64,000 bases of DNA from Caryophanales bacterium (GTDB lineage Bacteria > Bacillota > Bacilli > JARBTR01), in NCBI GenBank assembly GCA_029240105.1, contig JARBTR010000004.1, positions 1 to 64,000 of the forward strand, written 5' to 3'. A model generated the notes under the pieces. The model was not told the DNA's origin. It worked only from the letters and a program-made list of their open reading frames with translations, and ran no database searches. Shown here piece by piece: positions 43,404 through 52,090 of the stretch. A program made the position numbers and the translations under genes. Position 1 is the first letter of the stretch. Every line of letters starts with the position of its first letter.

Positions 43404-44870
43404 TTATTCAACCTCAAATATTGTAATCATACCTCTATCTTCATAGTCTATAATGTGAGAATGCAACATCCAGTTACCAGAGTTTTCAAATTTGACAGCA
43501 ATATCAACATATTCATTTGGTTTTATTTCTACAGTGTCTTTAAATATTTGTGTTTTTTGTGCAACTCCATTAATCGAGATAATTTGGAAGTGAGTGCCTT
43601 GTATGTGCATAGAATGAGACATTTCATGGACATTTTGCGTATCTTTATTTATGAATCTCATTTTATATACTTGACCAACTTTTAATTTAGTAGCATTCAC
43701 TTCAGGATAGCTTTTTCCATTAATAGTCCAGTTAAAATATTTGATATTCTTAGCTTTTTTCGGATCATACTCATAGTTTTTTTTCATTTTTGAATTTAGT
43801 ACATATTCAAAATCAATGTTTTTTGTTTCCATTCCAACAAATGCTTTTGGACCATCAGAAATGAATGGAGACTCCATGTTCTTTCCAATACCACTATAGA
43901 CAACAGGAATTTTTATCCCTAAATTTCTTTCATTAGTTATATAAAAAGTTCCAAATTCTTGAGTTCCCTTTATTTCGACATCTACTCTCTCACCAGGACT
44001 AAGTTTAATTTCTGAAACCATATATGGTTCTAACACTTTAATCCCATCTAAATGAGTCACTCTAAACTGATGTCCCTCTAGTTTTACCGTATGTGTTTGA
44101 GCAGTAGAAACATTGATAAATCGGAGTTTAATAATTTCCCCTTTTTTAAGACTAATAGGATAAATATCATATCCCGCTTTTCCATTTACAGTTTCTTTAT
44201 TGCCGATTATTTCCATATCATTCGTACTGTATTTATTATCTACCTTGCCTTCTTTTGATAAAGCCCAATCGTCAAGCATGAGAACGTAATCACCAGCATA
44301 TTTGCTATCGTAGTCTTCTTTAATAATAAAAGGTGCATAGAGTCCTTTATTTAATTGTTCTAATACGGGTTTTTGTTGTGAATGAAACCAAAATGTACCC
44401 GCATTAAATTGTTTGAAGTTAAACACTTTCTTTTCACCAGGCAATAAAACAGTATTTTGTAGTGAATTTGGTATAGTTAAACCGTGCCAGTAAATGCTCG
44501 TGTTATCATGAGAATAATTTTGAACATCTAAAGTTAAATCAGTATCTTTATTTACAATAATCATTCCCCCAGGCAAACCTGTTACATATTTAAACAACAT
44601 GTCACTCGATCCAGCTTTGGTTTTAGTCATGTAATTCACAATATTAATTTTGTAGTTTGAATCCGGTTCATACGACAAAATATTGAATGGATTTTCTTTG
44701 TTTTGCTTAACTTTTTTTGCTATTTTCCTTTTTTCAATTTTTAGTTCATCACTACTACTCGAAACATCATTCTCAACCTTTATGTGACTTAATGATTTTT
44801 GTAATTCAGAGCATGCTGATAGTAGAATCATTAAAGATACTAAGAGTAGGGAAATACCTATTTTTTTCAT
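43404..44870 (-). CDS. Multicopper-oxidase-fold lipoprotein with degenerate copper sites
   Basis: 488 residues; lipobox LSAC (Cys 20) and a charged linker precede the cupredoxin domains (from about 65). The four MCO motifs are present but altered. Motif 1: YWHG (127-130), Tyr replacing a T2 His. Motif 2: HSQ (163-165), Gln replacing a T3 His. Motif 3: HSMHIQG (419-425), Gln replacing a T3 His. Motif 4: HSHIIDYEDRGM (470-481), Ser for the T1 Cys and Tyr for a T1 His. A blue-copper oxidase activity is therefore not expected; H129, H163, H419, H422, H470, H472 and M481 remain. RBS AAAGGAG. Confidence 0.88.
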   Translation of the reverse strand: MKKIGISLLLVSLMILLSACSELQKSLSHIKVENDVSSSSDELKIEKRKIAKKVKQNKENPFNILSYEPDSNYKINIVNYMTKTKAGSSDMLFKYVTGLPGGMIIVNKDTDLTLDVQNYSHDNTSIYWHGLTIPNSLQNTVLLPGEKKVFNFKQFNAGTFWFHSQQKPVLEQLNKGLYAPFIIKEDYDSKYAGDYVLMLDDWALSKEGKVDNKYSTNDMEIIGNKETVNGKAGYDIYPISLKKGEIIKLRFINVSTAQTHTVKLEGHQFRVTHLDGIKVLEPYMVSEIKLSPGERVDVEIKGTQEFGTFYITNERNLGIKIPVVYSGIGKNMESPFISDGPKAFVGMETKNIDFEYVLNSKMKKNYEYDPKKAKNIKYFNWTINGKSYPEVNATKLKVGQVYKMRFINKDTQNVHEMSHSMHIQGTHFQIISINGVAQKTQIFKDTVEIKPNEYVDIAVKFENSGNWMLHSHIIDYEDRGMITIFEVE

Positions 44871-44944
44871 CTATTATTCTCCTTTAATTTCAAAATCAGA
44901 TATCAAATTAATTCTGTTTTGTTTCTAGTACTTTTTTGCGTAGA

Positions 44945-44958
44945 GGTACTTAAATACC
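44945..44958. promoter_or_regulatory. Candidate operator upstream of the MCO-like gene
   Basis: GGTACTTAAATACC: arms GGTA/TACC around TTAA with one mismatch pair, 75-88 bases before the start codon. It does not match CsoR or CopY boxes; regulator unknown. Confidence 0.25.
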
Positions 44959-45065
44959 CATATCAATTAAATTACATTCCTAGAATATCTATTTCTTATG
45001 AATAAATTATGTAGGTTATAAAATTCATAGATTAATGATTTAAGATTTTAATAGATTTTAGCCAT

Positions 45066-45103
45066 AATAAAAGAACTGAGCCCTGTAAATTACAGGATTC
45101 AGT
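45066..45103 (-). terminator. Terminator after the small membrane protein gene
   Basis: Minus strand ACTGAATCCTGTAA/TTACAGGGCTCAGT then TCTTTTATT. The remaining 44871-45065 is AT-rich without genes. Confidence 0.7.
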
Positions 45104-45133
45104 CCTTAAGAATTCTAAAATTATTCATTATTT

Positions 45134-45283
45134 CTATTGCAGAGTAGAATTCAAATAGTCCATTCTAACTTCAATTTCGTACAATTCATCGTTAACCTGC
45201 TTGATTTCAAATCCAATAAAAAAGATTCCTAAAACTAATAATATTCCAAATAAATATAAAGCAATCCTATCAAACTTGTTCAT
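45134..45283 (-). CDS. Small single-pass membrane protein
   Basis: A 49-residue product starting at ATG 45283 behind GGGTGAG. One membrane helix (about 7-25) is followed by an amphipathic coiled-coil-like tail (EIKQVNDELYEIEVRMDYLNS). It is 70 bases after the response regulator gene in the same direction and ahead of a terminator, so it may be co-transcribed with the two-component genes. Function unknown. Confidence 0.6.
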   Translation of the reverse strand: MNKFDRIALYLFGILLVLGIFFIGFEIKQVNDELYEIEVRMDYLNSTLQ

Positions 45284-45353
45284 AAACTCACCCTTTTTAA
45301 AGTTATCCATATAAACAAAAATTCCATTATTCACCATAATTTTTTAAAAAATC

Positions 45354-45971
45354 TTAATTATTCCGATAATAAAATATCGCTAGCTGTGTTCGATCCCGTA
45401 AATGTAGCTTCTCTAGAATCACACTGAGATAATTACGAACTGTACCCTCACTGAGAAACAGTTTGGCAGCAATTTCCTTGTTATTTAGACCTTCTGCTAC
45501 TAAATGAATAATTTCGATCTCTTTATCATGAATATCAAATACAGACAGATTCTTTTGCCCCACATTTAATAATGTTGGTATTTTAGAAACAATGTCCTGT
45601 CCAAATACGTTCTGTCCACTATAAACGGCTTTTAGAGATGGTGCAATGGATTCAAAGTCCTGTTTTAAAATGTACCCTTTTGCACCTATTTTTAATGCTT
45701 TAATTATGTATTCGTCATCAGCGAAAGTAGTTAGAAATAGAATTTTCGCATTTGGTTTCTCTTTAATTATGATTTCCGCAGCTTCTAATCCGGACATTAC
45801 ATCCATACGTATATCCATCAGAAGAATATCTGGGTTTAGTTTACGATAAAGACTTATTGCTTCTTTTCCGTTATGGCCTACTCCAAGTACCGTTATCTCC
45901 TGATCTATTTCTAATATTGTTTTCAAAGATGAACAAACCAACTTATCATCGTCAACGAGTACTATTTGCAT
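45354..45971 (-). CDS. NarL/LuxR-type response regulator (DesR/LnrK-like)
   Basis: 205 residues. Receiver domain with acidic DDD (7-9), phosphoacceptor Asp in LLMDIRMD (about 55), Thr in LFLTTFADDE and Lys in GYILKQD; then a C-terminal LuxR helix-turn-helix with AEGLNNKEIAAKLFLSEGT. Follows the kinase gene after 6 bases. The palindrome at 47090-47105 is a likely target upstream of the divergent ABC genes. Confidence 0.92.
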   Translation of the reverse strand: MQIVLVDDDKLVCSSLKTILEIDQEITVLGVGHNGKEAISLYRKLNPDILLMDIRMDVMSGLEAAEIIIKEKPNAKILFLTTFADDEYIIKALKIGAKGYILKQDFESIAPSLKAVYSGQNVFGQDIVSKIPTLLNVGQKNLSVFDIHDKEIEIIHLVAEGLNNKEIAAKLFLSEGTVRNYLSVILEKLHLRDRTQLAIFYYRNN

Positions 45972-45977
45972 CTTTTT

Positions 45978-47042
45978 TTACCCCTTTTTTTGTATCGTAA
46001 TAAAAATCCTAAATCCGTTTTCATCACTTATATGGATACGACCGTTTAATGCCATAACTCTTTCCTGTATATTTTTCAATCCAATTCCTTGCTCATCCTT
46101 ACCCGATTTTCGAGTGCCATTATCCTGGACAATCATTTGAAAAAAGGCAGGGTGCTCTCGGATGATGATATTGGCCAAAGTAGCGTTTGAATGTCTCATA
46201 ATATTAGACATAGCTTCTTTCGCTACGGCTATAAAACAATATTTAATTTTCTTATCAAGTACGGTTTGGACTTCATATTCAAGTTGTATTTTACAGAAAG
46301 GAAACTGATTAATAATTTTTTGAATCTCCGTATCAACCTCCAAAGATTGTTCATGAAGATCATGCACACTATTCCTTATGGAGTCCATCGCACTAGATAA
46401 CGTCTCTTTTATATTTTTTAAATCCTCTTTTAGATTTTCTTCTTTAATCGTTGCGTATAATGCTCCCACCTGAAGAAGAGATCTAGATAATAGATGCCCG
46501 ACATTATCATGGATATCTCTCGCAATTCTGTTTCTTTCTGAAAGAGTAGCAAGATTTAACTCATAATCCTGCTTTTCCAACAATTCCTTATTTTTCATTT
46601 CTATTTGTAAAAAATCCTCCCTTGAATCATCCCTTAAATGTACATACTGAACTTTTAAAAGTTCGATTGTGTTTGTTCTGTATTTAAGTAACATTGTCAA
46701 CAAAACAAAAAAGATTATGAGAGTAGTAGTGACGTATGAAAGGTGATGTACATGTACTGCAAAAGGAAGAAAAACAAGAATCCAAGTCACGTCCCTTCTT
46801 AATGGTAAGAAATCGTAACATAGCAAAGGAAGGAAGAATATAAAACTGTAATGGTAAAAACAAGTCATTATAAATACTAAATAAACTATAAAATTAGCTT
46901 TTTTATGATCAAAATAGCTTAACGCAGCACTTATTGTAACTGCAATTAAAAGTGGGATGATCATATTTCTAGTCTGAACATTTAGTATATAAAAAGTGGA
47001 GCATATAAAAAAAACAATTATTTTATCGATAAGTTTATTCAA
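45978..47042 (-). CDS. Sensor histidine kinase (HisKA_3, DesK/LnrJ-like)
   Basis: About 354 residues with five to six hydrophobic segments in the first 125 residues and almost no extracellular loops, as in membrane-stress sensing kinases. Dimerisation/phosphoacceptor motif ERNRIARDIHDNVGHLLS; HATPase region with MSNIMRHSNAT (N box) and GIGLKNIQERV (G box). I prefer the TTG at 47042 (GGTGG upstream); an in-frame ATG at 47066 lacks a ribosome site. Paired with the response regulator. Confidence 0.9.
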   Translation of the reverse strand: MNKLIDKIIVFFICSTFYILNVQTRNMIIPLLIAVTISAALSYFDHKKANFIVYLVFIMTCFYHYSFIFFLPLLCYDFLPLRRDVTWILVFLPFAVHVHHLSYVTTTLIIFFVLLTMLLKYRTNTIELLKVQYVHLRDDSREDFLQIEMKNKELLEKQDYELNLATLSERNRIARDIHDNVGHLLSRSLLQVGALYATIKEENLKEDLKNIKETLSSAMDSIRNSVHDLHEQSLEVDTEIQKIINQFPFCKIQLEYEVQTVLDKKIKYCFIAVAKEAMSNIMRHSNATLANIIIREHPAFFQMIVQDNGTRKSGKDEQGIGLKNIQERVMALNGRIHISDENGFRIFITIQKKG

Positions 47043-47089
47043 TTTATTCACACCACCATGTAACAATTTACGTCTAGTTAGAGGAAATT

Positions 47090-47105
47090 CATGACATTTG
47101 TCATG
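47090..47105. promoter_or_regulatory. Palindromic operator between kinase and ABC genes
   Basis: CATGACA-TT-TGTCATG, perfect 7-base arms. The TCATGAC half-site resembles those bound by DesR/LiaR-type regulators. It lies in the divergent intergenic region about 95 bases upstream of the ABC ATPase gene. Confidence 0.6.
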
Positions 47106-47198
47106 TAACTTTGGCTTACATTCACTTATATCAAGGTCAACAAAATCCTATATTTAGATTATCAAATATTTTACAAAAAAGGAAAGGGAGAAACAAAC

Positions 47199-48131
47199 AT
47201 GGTTATTAAGGTAGAAAATTTAGTAAAGCGTTATGGCGATCTTATTGCTCTTGATCATTTAAACATGGAAATTAAAGAAGGAGAAATTTTTGGACTACTT
47301 GGGCCAAATGGTTCTGGAAAATCGACTGCTATAAACTGCATCTTATCTCTTCTCAAATTTGATAAAGGGACAATCACGATTTTTGGAAAGGAAATGAAGC
47401 CTGAGGCCTATGATATTAAACGTAACATCGGCATTATTTTACAAAATGTAGCCGTTTTTGATGAACTGACTGTTTATGAAAATATTGATTACTTTTGTGG
47501 GCTTTATATTTCTGACAAAAAAGAGCGTCAAATTTTAGTTGAGGAAGCCATTGCATTTGTTGGATTACATGATTTTCGTAAATTTTATCCCAAAAAATTA
47601 AGTGGTGGTTTGCTTCGCAGATTAAACATTGCTTGTGGAATTGCACATAAACCAAAGCTAATCATTTTAGACGAACCAACAGTTGCAGTGGACCCACAAA
47701 GTAGAAACAATATTCTTGAGGGTATACAAAAACTGAATAAGCAAGGCGCAACAATTGTTTATACTTCTCATTACATGGAAGAAGTAGAACAGATTTGTAC
47801 AAATATTATGATAATCGACAATGGAAAAGCGATTGCGACTGGTACTAAAGAAGAATTAGTTGGCATGATTAATACGGGCGAAAAGATTACGGTTGAGTTG
47901 TTACAGCCGAATGTTGAAGTACTAAAAGAAATTAGAAAGCTTCCAAATATAAGTTCAGCTGAATTAAACGATCATTTGCTTGTCGTGAAATCAAGTAAGG
48001 GAAAAAATAATCTGTTGTTTTTAATGGATCATTTAAAAAACAACAACATCTCTTTTGGTAAGGTTTATTCTGAGCCGCCAACACTGAATGATGTTTTCTT
48101 AGAAATCACAGGTAAGAAATTGAGAGATTAA
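47199..48131 (+). CDS. ABC transporter ATPase (LnrL-like)
   Basis: 310 residues: Walker A GPNGSGKST (about 38-46), Q-loop IILQNVAV, signature LSGGLLRRLNIA, Walker B LIILDEPTVAVD and H-loop YTSHYMEE, plus a ~90-residue C-terminal domain typical of DrrA/LnrL-type drug exporters. First gene of a three-gene unit with two ABC-2 permeases, divergent from the two-component system that probably controls it. Resembles B. subtilis lnrLMN (linearmycin resistance); the real substrate is unknown. Confidence 0.93.
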   Translation: MVIKVENLVKRYGDLIALDHLNMEIKEGEIFGLLGPNGSGKSTAINCILSLLKFDKGTITIFGKEMKPEAYDIKRNIGIILQNVAVFDELTVYENIDYFCGLYISDKKERQILVEEAIAFVGLHDFRKFYPKKLSGGLLRRLNIACGIAHKPKLIILDEPTVAVDPQSRNNILEGIQKLNKQGATIVYTSHYMEEVEQICTNIMIIDNGKAIATGTKEELVGMINTGEKITVELLQPNVEVLKEIRKLPNISSAELNDHLLVVKSSKGKNNLLFLMDHLKNNNISFGKVYSEPPTLNDVFLEITGKKLRD

Positions 48132-48160
48132 TAATCGAACTCAGAAAGGAGGAAGACTTC

Positions 48161-49303
48161 ATGTTTTTCCATGTATTTAAAAATCGTATCAAATGCCTTT
48201 TTCGGGACAAACAAGCATTATTCTTTACAATCCTATTTCCGATCATTTTAGGCACTTTATTTAATTTAGCATTTCAAAATTTAAACGATATAGATGCTTT
48301 TTCTAAAATTAAAATTGGAATGGTTAAAAACCAAGGGTATCAAAGTGATCTTACTTTCCAGCAGGTTCTAACATCTGTTTCAGGTGAAGAAAAAGATGCA
48401 CTATTCCAAGTTACCTATACGAGTGAACAGAATGCAAAACAGTTGTTGAAGGAAGAAAAAATTCAGGGGTATATTTTCATACAAGACGGGATTCAACTTG
48501 TCATTAAAGAGGATGGACTATATCAAAATATTATTCAAAGTTTTCTAAACGACTATAAACAAATGCAATACACCATTGCTTCTATACTCAAGGAAAATCC
48601 TAGCGTTTTGGAATCCGTTATGAAAGATCTAGGAAATAGAAAAAATTATCTAAAGGACGTTCCTCCTGGAAATGCGGCTCCTAACTGGGTTCTTAACTAT
48701 TTCTATTGTCTAATTGCTATGACTTGTTTATATGGTAGCTTTTGGGGCTTAAGGGAAATTACTTCTATTCAAGCAAACTTCTCTCCACAGGCCGCTCGAT
48801 TAAACATGGCACCTGTTCACAAATTAAAGGTATTTGGAGCCTCCATGACCGCGGCTGTAGCTATCCAGTTTTTTGAAGTTCTTGCATTGCTTGCTTATTT
48901 GATTTTCATTCTGAAAATAGATTTTGGTAATCAACTTGGCTACATTCTTCTCACCTGTATCACAAGCACCGTCACTGGAGTTACGATGGGGGCAATGGTT
49001 TCTTCTCTTATAAAAAAGGGTGGAGAAAATTTTAAATCTGGGATTTTGGTCAGTATTAGTATGCTAATGTCCTTCTTATCAGGACTTATGATAGCTGATC
49101 TCAAGTATGTCATTCAAGATAAAGTTCCAATCTTAAGTTACTTGAATCCAGCTAATCTGATTACGGATAGTTTTTATTCTCTTTATTTTTATAGTACTCA
49201 CGACAGATTTTTTACCAATATCCTTATTCTTTGGGGTTTTAACATACTGTTCAGTTTGGCTACTTACTTTGTGATTAAGGGGCAAAAGTATGCAAGTTTA
49301 TAA
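48161..49303 (+). CDS. ABC-2 type permease (LnrM-like)
   Basis: 380 residues: one N-terminal membrane helix (about 20-40), a ~150-residue outside domain, then five helices from about 180 onward. This is the ABC-2 permease layout. AAAGGAGG lies before the ATG. Its last 14 bases overlap the next gene, which encodes the partner permease. Confidence 0.9.
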   Translation: MFFHVFKNRIKCLFRDKQALFFTILFPIILGTLFNLAFQNLNDIDAFSKIKIGMVKNQGYQSDLTFQQVLTSVSGEEKDALFQVTYTSEQNAKQLLKEEKIQGYIFIQDGIQLVIKEDGLYQNIIQSFLNDYKQMQYTIASILKENPSVLESVMKDLGNRKNYLKDVPPGNAAPNWVLNYFYCLIAMTCLYGSFWGLREITSIQANFSPQAARLNMAPVHKLKVFGASMTAAVAIQFFEVLALLAYLIFILKIDFGNQLGYILLTCITSTVTGVTMGAMVSSLIKKGGENFKSGILVSISMLMSFLSGLMIADLKYVIQDKVPILSYLNPANLITDSFYSLYFYSTHDRFFTNILILWGFNILFSLATYFVIKGQKYASL

Positions 49304-50456
49304 ATTAATCTTGAAGATTTTATACAAAAATAGAACATCGATGATGATTTACATGGGGGTCTTCTTATTTTTTGCGATTCTATCCTCAGCTAGTTCAAAC
49401 AACAGTGAAATCACAACATTGACAAGTACTAAAATCAAATATGGCATTATTAATAGCGATCAGAATTCTGAAATTGTAAAAGGACTTGAATCTTATTTAA
49501 ACAAACAAGCTATCTTGGTATCACTTCCAAAAGAAAAGGAAAAGCAGCAAGACGCATTGTTTTTTAGAAAAGTAGAATACATTCTAGAAATTCCAAACGG
49601 ATTTACAGATTCCATTATGAATGGGGAAAATGTTGAGTTAGCCAAAACGACTGTACCAGACGCTTCTAGTACTGTCTTTATGGATATGCTTGTGAATAAA
49701 TTCTTAAATACGACAAAAATTTATTCAGGTCATGCGCAAAATCTGACACAGAAAGAAATCGTTCAACACGTTCAATCTGACTTATCCAAAATGACACCTG
49801 TCGTTTTTCAGAATGATTCAAAAGGGAAAAATGATAATTTTTTTGCAGGGTACTATTTTAAATTCCTCACATATTCACAGTTTTCTATACTCATTCTAGG
49901 CATTTGTTCTGTTCTGATTGTGTTTAATAACACAGATTTAAAAAAGAGAAATTATGCCTCACCAATGAAACTAAGAAATATTAATTTACAATTGATATTA
50001 GGCTGCGTAAGCTTCGCCATTATTAGCTGGATCGTAACCATTATTCCAAGTTTCTTTATGTACAAAAGTGTTATGACAACCAAAACAGGGGCTATTCTTT
50101 TAATTAGTTCCTTCCTATTCACCCTTACAGCGCTAAGTATTAGTTTTCTTATCGCAAGCTTTATTAAAAGTAGAAATGCAATGACTGCAGCTGCTAACGT
50201 AGTATCGTTGGGTAGTAGTTTCATCGGTGGCGTTTTTGTTGATCAAATGTTTTTAGGTAAAAATGTACTTACCTTAGGTAGTTTCACACCAACTTATTGG
50301 TATGTAAAAGCGGTTGACAGCCTCGTGAAACTCAATCAATTCCATTATGTAGATCTTAAACCGGTATTAAACAATCTACTTGTGGTCGTTGGGTTTGGTA
50401 TATCCGCTTTAATGATTTGTTTAGTCTACCTAAAACAGAAAAGACAAAGTTTTTAA
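49290..50456 (+). CDS. ABC-2 type permease (LnrN-like)
   Basis: 388 residues with the same one-plus-five helix layout as the preceding gene (helices about 17-35 and from 200 to 382). Overlap with the preceding gene indicates translational coupling. The pair probably forms a heterodimeric channel driven by the ATPase encoded at 47199. Confidence 0.9.
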   Translation: MQVYKLILKILYKNRTSMMIYMGVFLFFAILSSASSNNSEITTLTSTKIKYGIINSDQNSEIVKGLESYLNKQAILVSLPKEKEKQQDALFFRKVEYILEIPNGFTDSIMNGENVELAKTTVPDASSTVFMDMLVNKFLNTTKIYSGHAQNLTQKEIVQHVQSDLSKMTPVVFQNDSKGKNDNFFAGYYFKFLTYSQFSILILGICSVLIVFNNTDLKKRNYASPMKLRNINLQLILGCVSFAIISWIVTIIPSFFMYKSVMTTKTGAILLISSFLFTLTALSISFLIASFIKSRNAMTAAANVVSLGSSFIGGVFVDQMFLGKNVLTLGSFTPTYWYVKAVDSLVKLNQFHYVDLKPVLNNLLVVVGFGISALMICLVYLKQKRQSF

Positions 50457-50561
50457 AACATACTTAGAAACTTAAAAAAGCGTTATTTAATGTTAGTATT
50501 AGGATAGTTTAATTTACCAATTAACAATTCTATGTATATAAGTACAATTTTTACAGAAGAA

Positions 50562-50604
50562 AATAAAGGATAATGTTATTGATTAAAAAACATTATCCTT
50601 TATT
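50562..50604. terminator. Stem-loop between the ABC operon and mnaA
   Basis: Perfect 16-bp stem AATAAAGGATAATGTT and complement with an 11-base loop. A short T-rich tract occurs on each side, so it may serve both convergent operons. The rest of the 335-base gap is AT-rich and featureless. Confidence 0.6.
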
Positions 50605-50791
50605 ACTATAAGTAAAAAAATTTTTAAAATCTACGATTATCATCGATTAGATTATTGTTTATACTGGTAGAAAGTCTTATTTTATTATGAAAACTAAATT
50701 TAATTTTCAGGTGACAGTTAAGATGAAAAATCAGAATTCAAATTTTCATTGATTCAATAGTATTAAAACGACAATTTTTAAATAATTTCTA

Positions 50792-51895
50792 TTAATCAGA
50801 ATAATTGATTTCAAGAAAATCAGCAATTTTTTTACTAGCCAGACCATCCCCAAAAATTATGGATGGTTTTAACATTTTTTCATATTCTACATTTGATCCT
50901 AAAAGAGTTTTGATTGCATTATAGATTTCTTCTTCTTCAATCCCAGACAATTTTAAAACACCAGCGTCTATTCCTTCTGATCGCTCTGTTGCACTTCTTA
51001 AAACAATAGTTGGTTTACCTAAGAATGCTGCTTCTTCTTGTATTCCTCCACTGTCCGTTAGGATTAGATAGCTTTTCGACATGATATTGTGAAAATCATG
51101 TACTTCAAGGGGCTCTATAATTTTCAGTCTACTACTCTTTTTAAAAATTGAAAAAGCAGTCTCCCTGACGATTGGATTCGGGTGAATTGGAAAAACAATT
51201 TTTATGTCATCAAACTCATCTAAAACTCGTTTAATGGCATAAAACATGTTTTTAAAAGGAGCACCCATATTTTCTCTACGGTGTGCAGTTAATAAAACCA
51301 AACGATTCCCATCTGCCCAATCTATTATTGGGTGATTGTAGTCAGATAGCAAATTTGCTTTCAAAGTGTCAATCGATGTATTACCTGTAACACAGATAGA
51401 AGTTTCTTCTTTACCCTCATTTAATAAGTTTTCTTTCGCTAGCTCTGTTGGGGCAAAATGGTACTTTGAAACTAATCCTACTGCTTGACGATTGAACTCT
51501 TCTGGAAATGGCAATAAAACATTGTTGGTTCGTAACCCAGCTTCGATATGACCAATTGGCGTTTTCATATAGAAACAAGTTAATGCAGTTGCAAACGCAG
51601 TTGAAGTATCCCCTTGTACAAGAACCAAATCTGGTTTTTCTTCTTCTACGACAATCTTAAGACGGTCCAAAATACCAGTTGTAATATCAAATAAAGACTG
51701 ATTTTCTTTCATGACAGATAGATCATAATCAGGTGATATTCCATATCTATCTAAAACCTGATACAGCATTTCCTGATGCTGACCAGTTACGCAAACAAGA
51801 ATTTGAAATGTATTTCTTTTCTTTAATTCCTTTACAAGGGGAGCCATCTTAATCGCGTCTGGTCTAGTTCCAAATACCAACATTATTTTTTTCAA
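50792..51895 (-). CDS. mnaA: UDP-N-acetylglucosamine 2-epimerase (non-hydrolysing)
   Basis: Interconverts UDP-GlcNAc and UDP-ManNAc, supplying ManNAc for the teichoic-acid linkage unit. 367 residues with GTRPDAIKMAP, VQGDTSTAF, HIEAGLRT, FPEEFNRQ and DSGGIQEEA, all hallmarks of the family. It follows tagH on the same strand after 195 bases. Confidence 0.95.
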   Translation of the reverse strand: MKKIMLVFGTRPDAIKMAPLVKELKKRNTFQILVCVTGQHQEMLYQVLDRYGISPDYDLSVMKENQSLFDITTGILDRLKIVVEEEKPDLVLVQGDTSTAFATALTCFYMKTPIGHIEAGLRTNNVLLPFPEEFNRQAVGLVSKYHFAPTELAKENLLNEGKEETSICVTGNTSIDTLKANLLSDYNHPIIDWADGNRLVLLTAHRRENMGAPFKNMFYAIKRVLDEFDDIKIVFPIHPNPIVRETAFSIFKKSSRLKIIEPLEVHDFHNIMSKSYLILTDSGGIQEEAAFLGKPTIVLRSATERSEGIDAGVLKLSGIEEEEIYNAIKTLLGSNVEYEKMLKPSIIFGDGLASKKIADFLEINYSD

Positions 51896-52090
51896 AATTT
51901 CCTCACCATTTCCTGTAAAAAATATTAATTTTTTCTATTAAGGAAAAGCCATTGGATATTTTCCAACGGCATTCATTTATAAACTATTACAAAATCAAGT
52001 ATTATTAAAAATGAAAATAATTTCGTATTTAGAAAATTAAGTGAAGCATATAGCAAATTATCTTTGATACTTCTTATAAACAATCCTGTG

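Noticed and set aside
44945-44958. CsoR or CopY operator for the copper locus
   Set aside because: The palindrome GGTACTTAAATACC has the wrong order of half-sites for CsoR and lacks the TACA-NN-TGTA of CopY.
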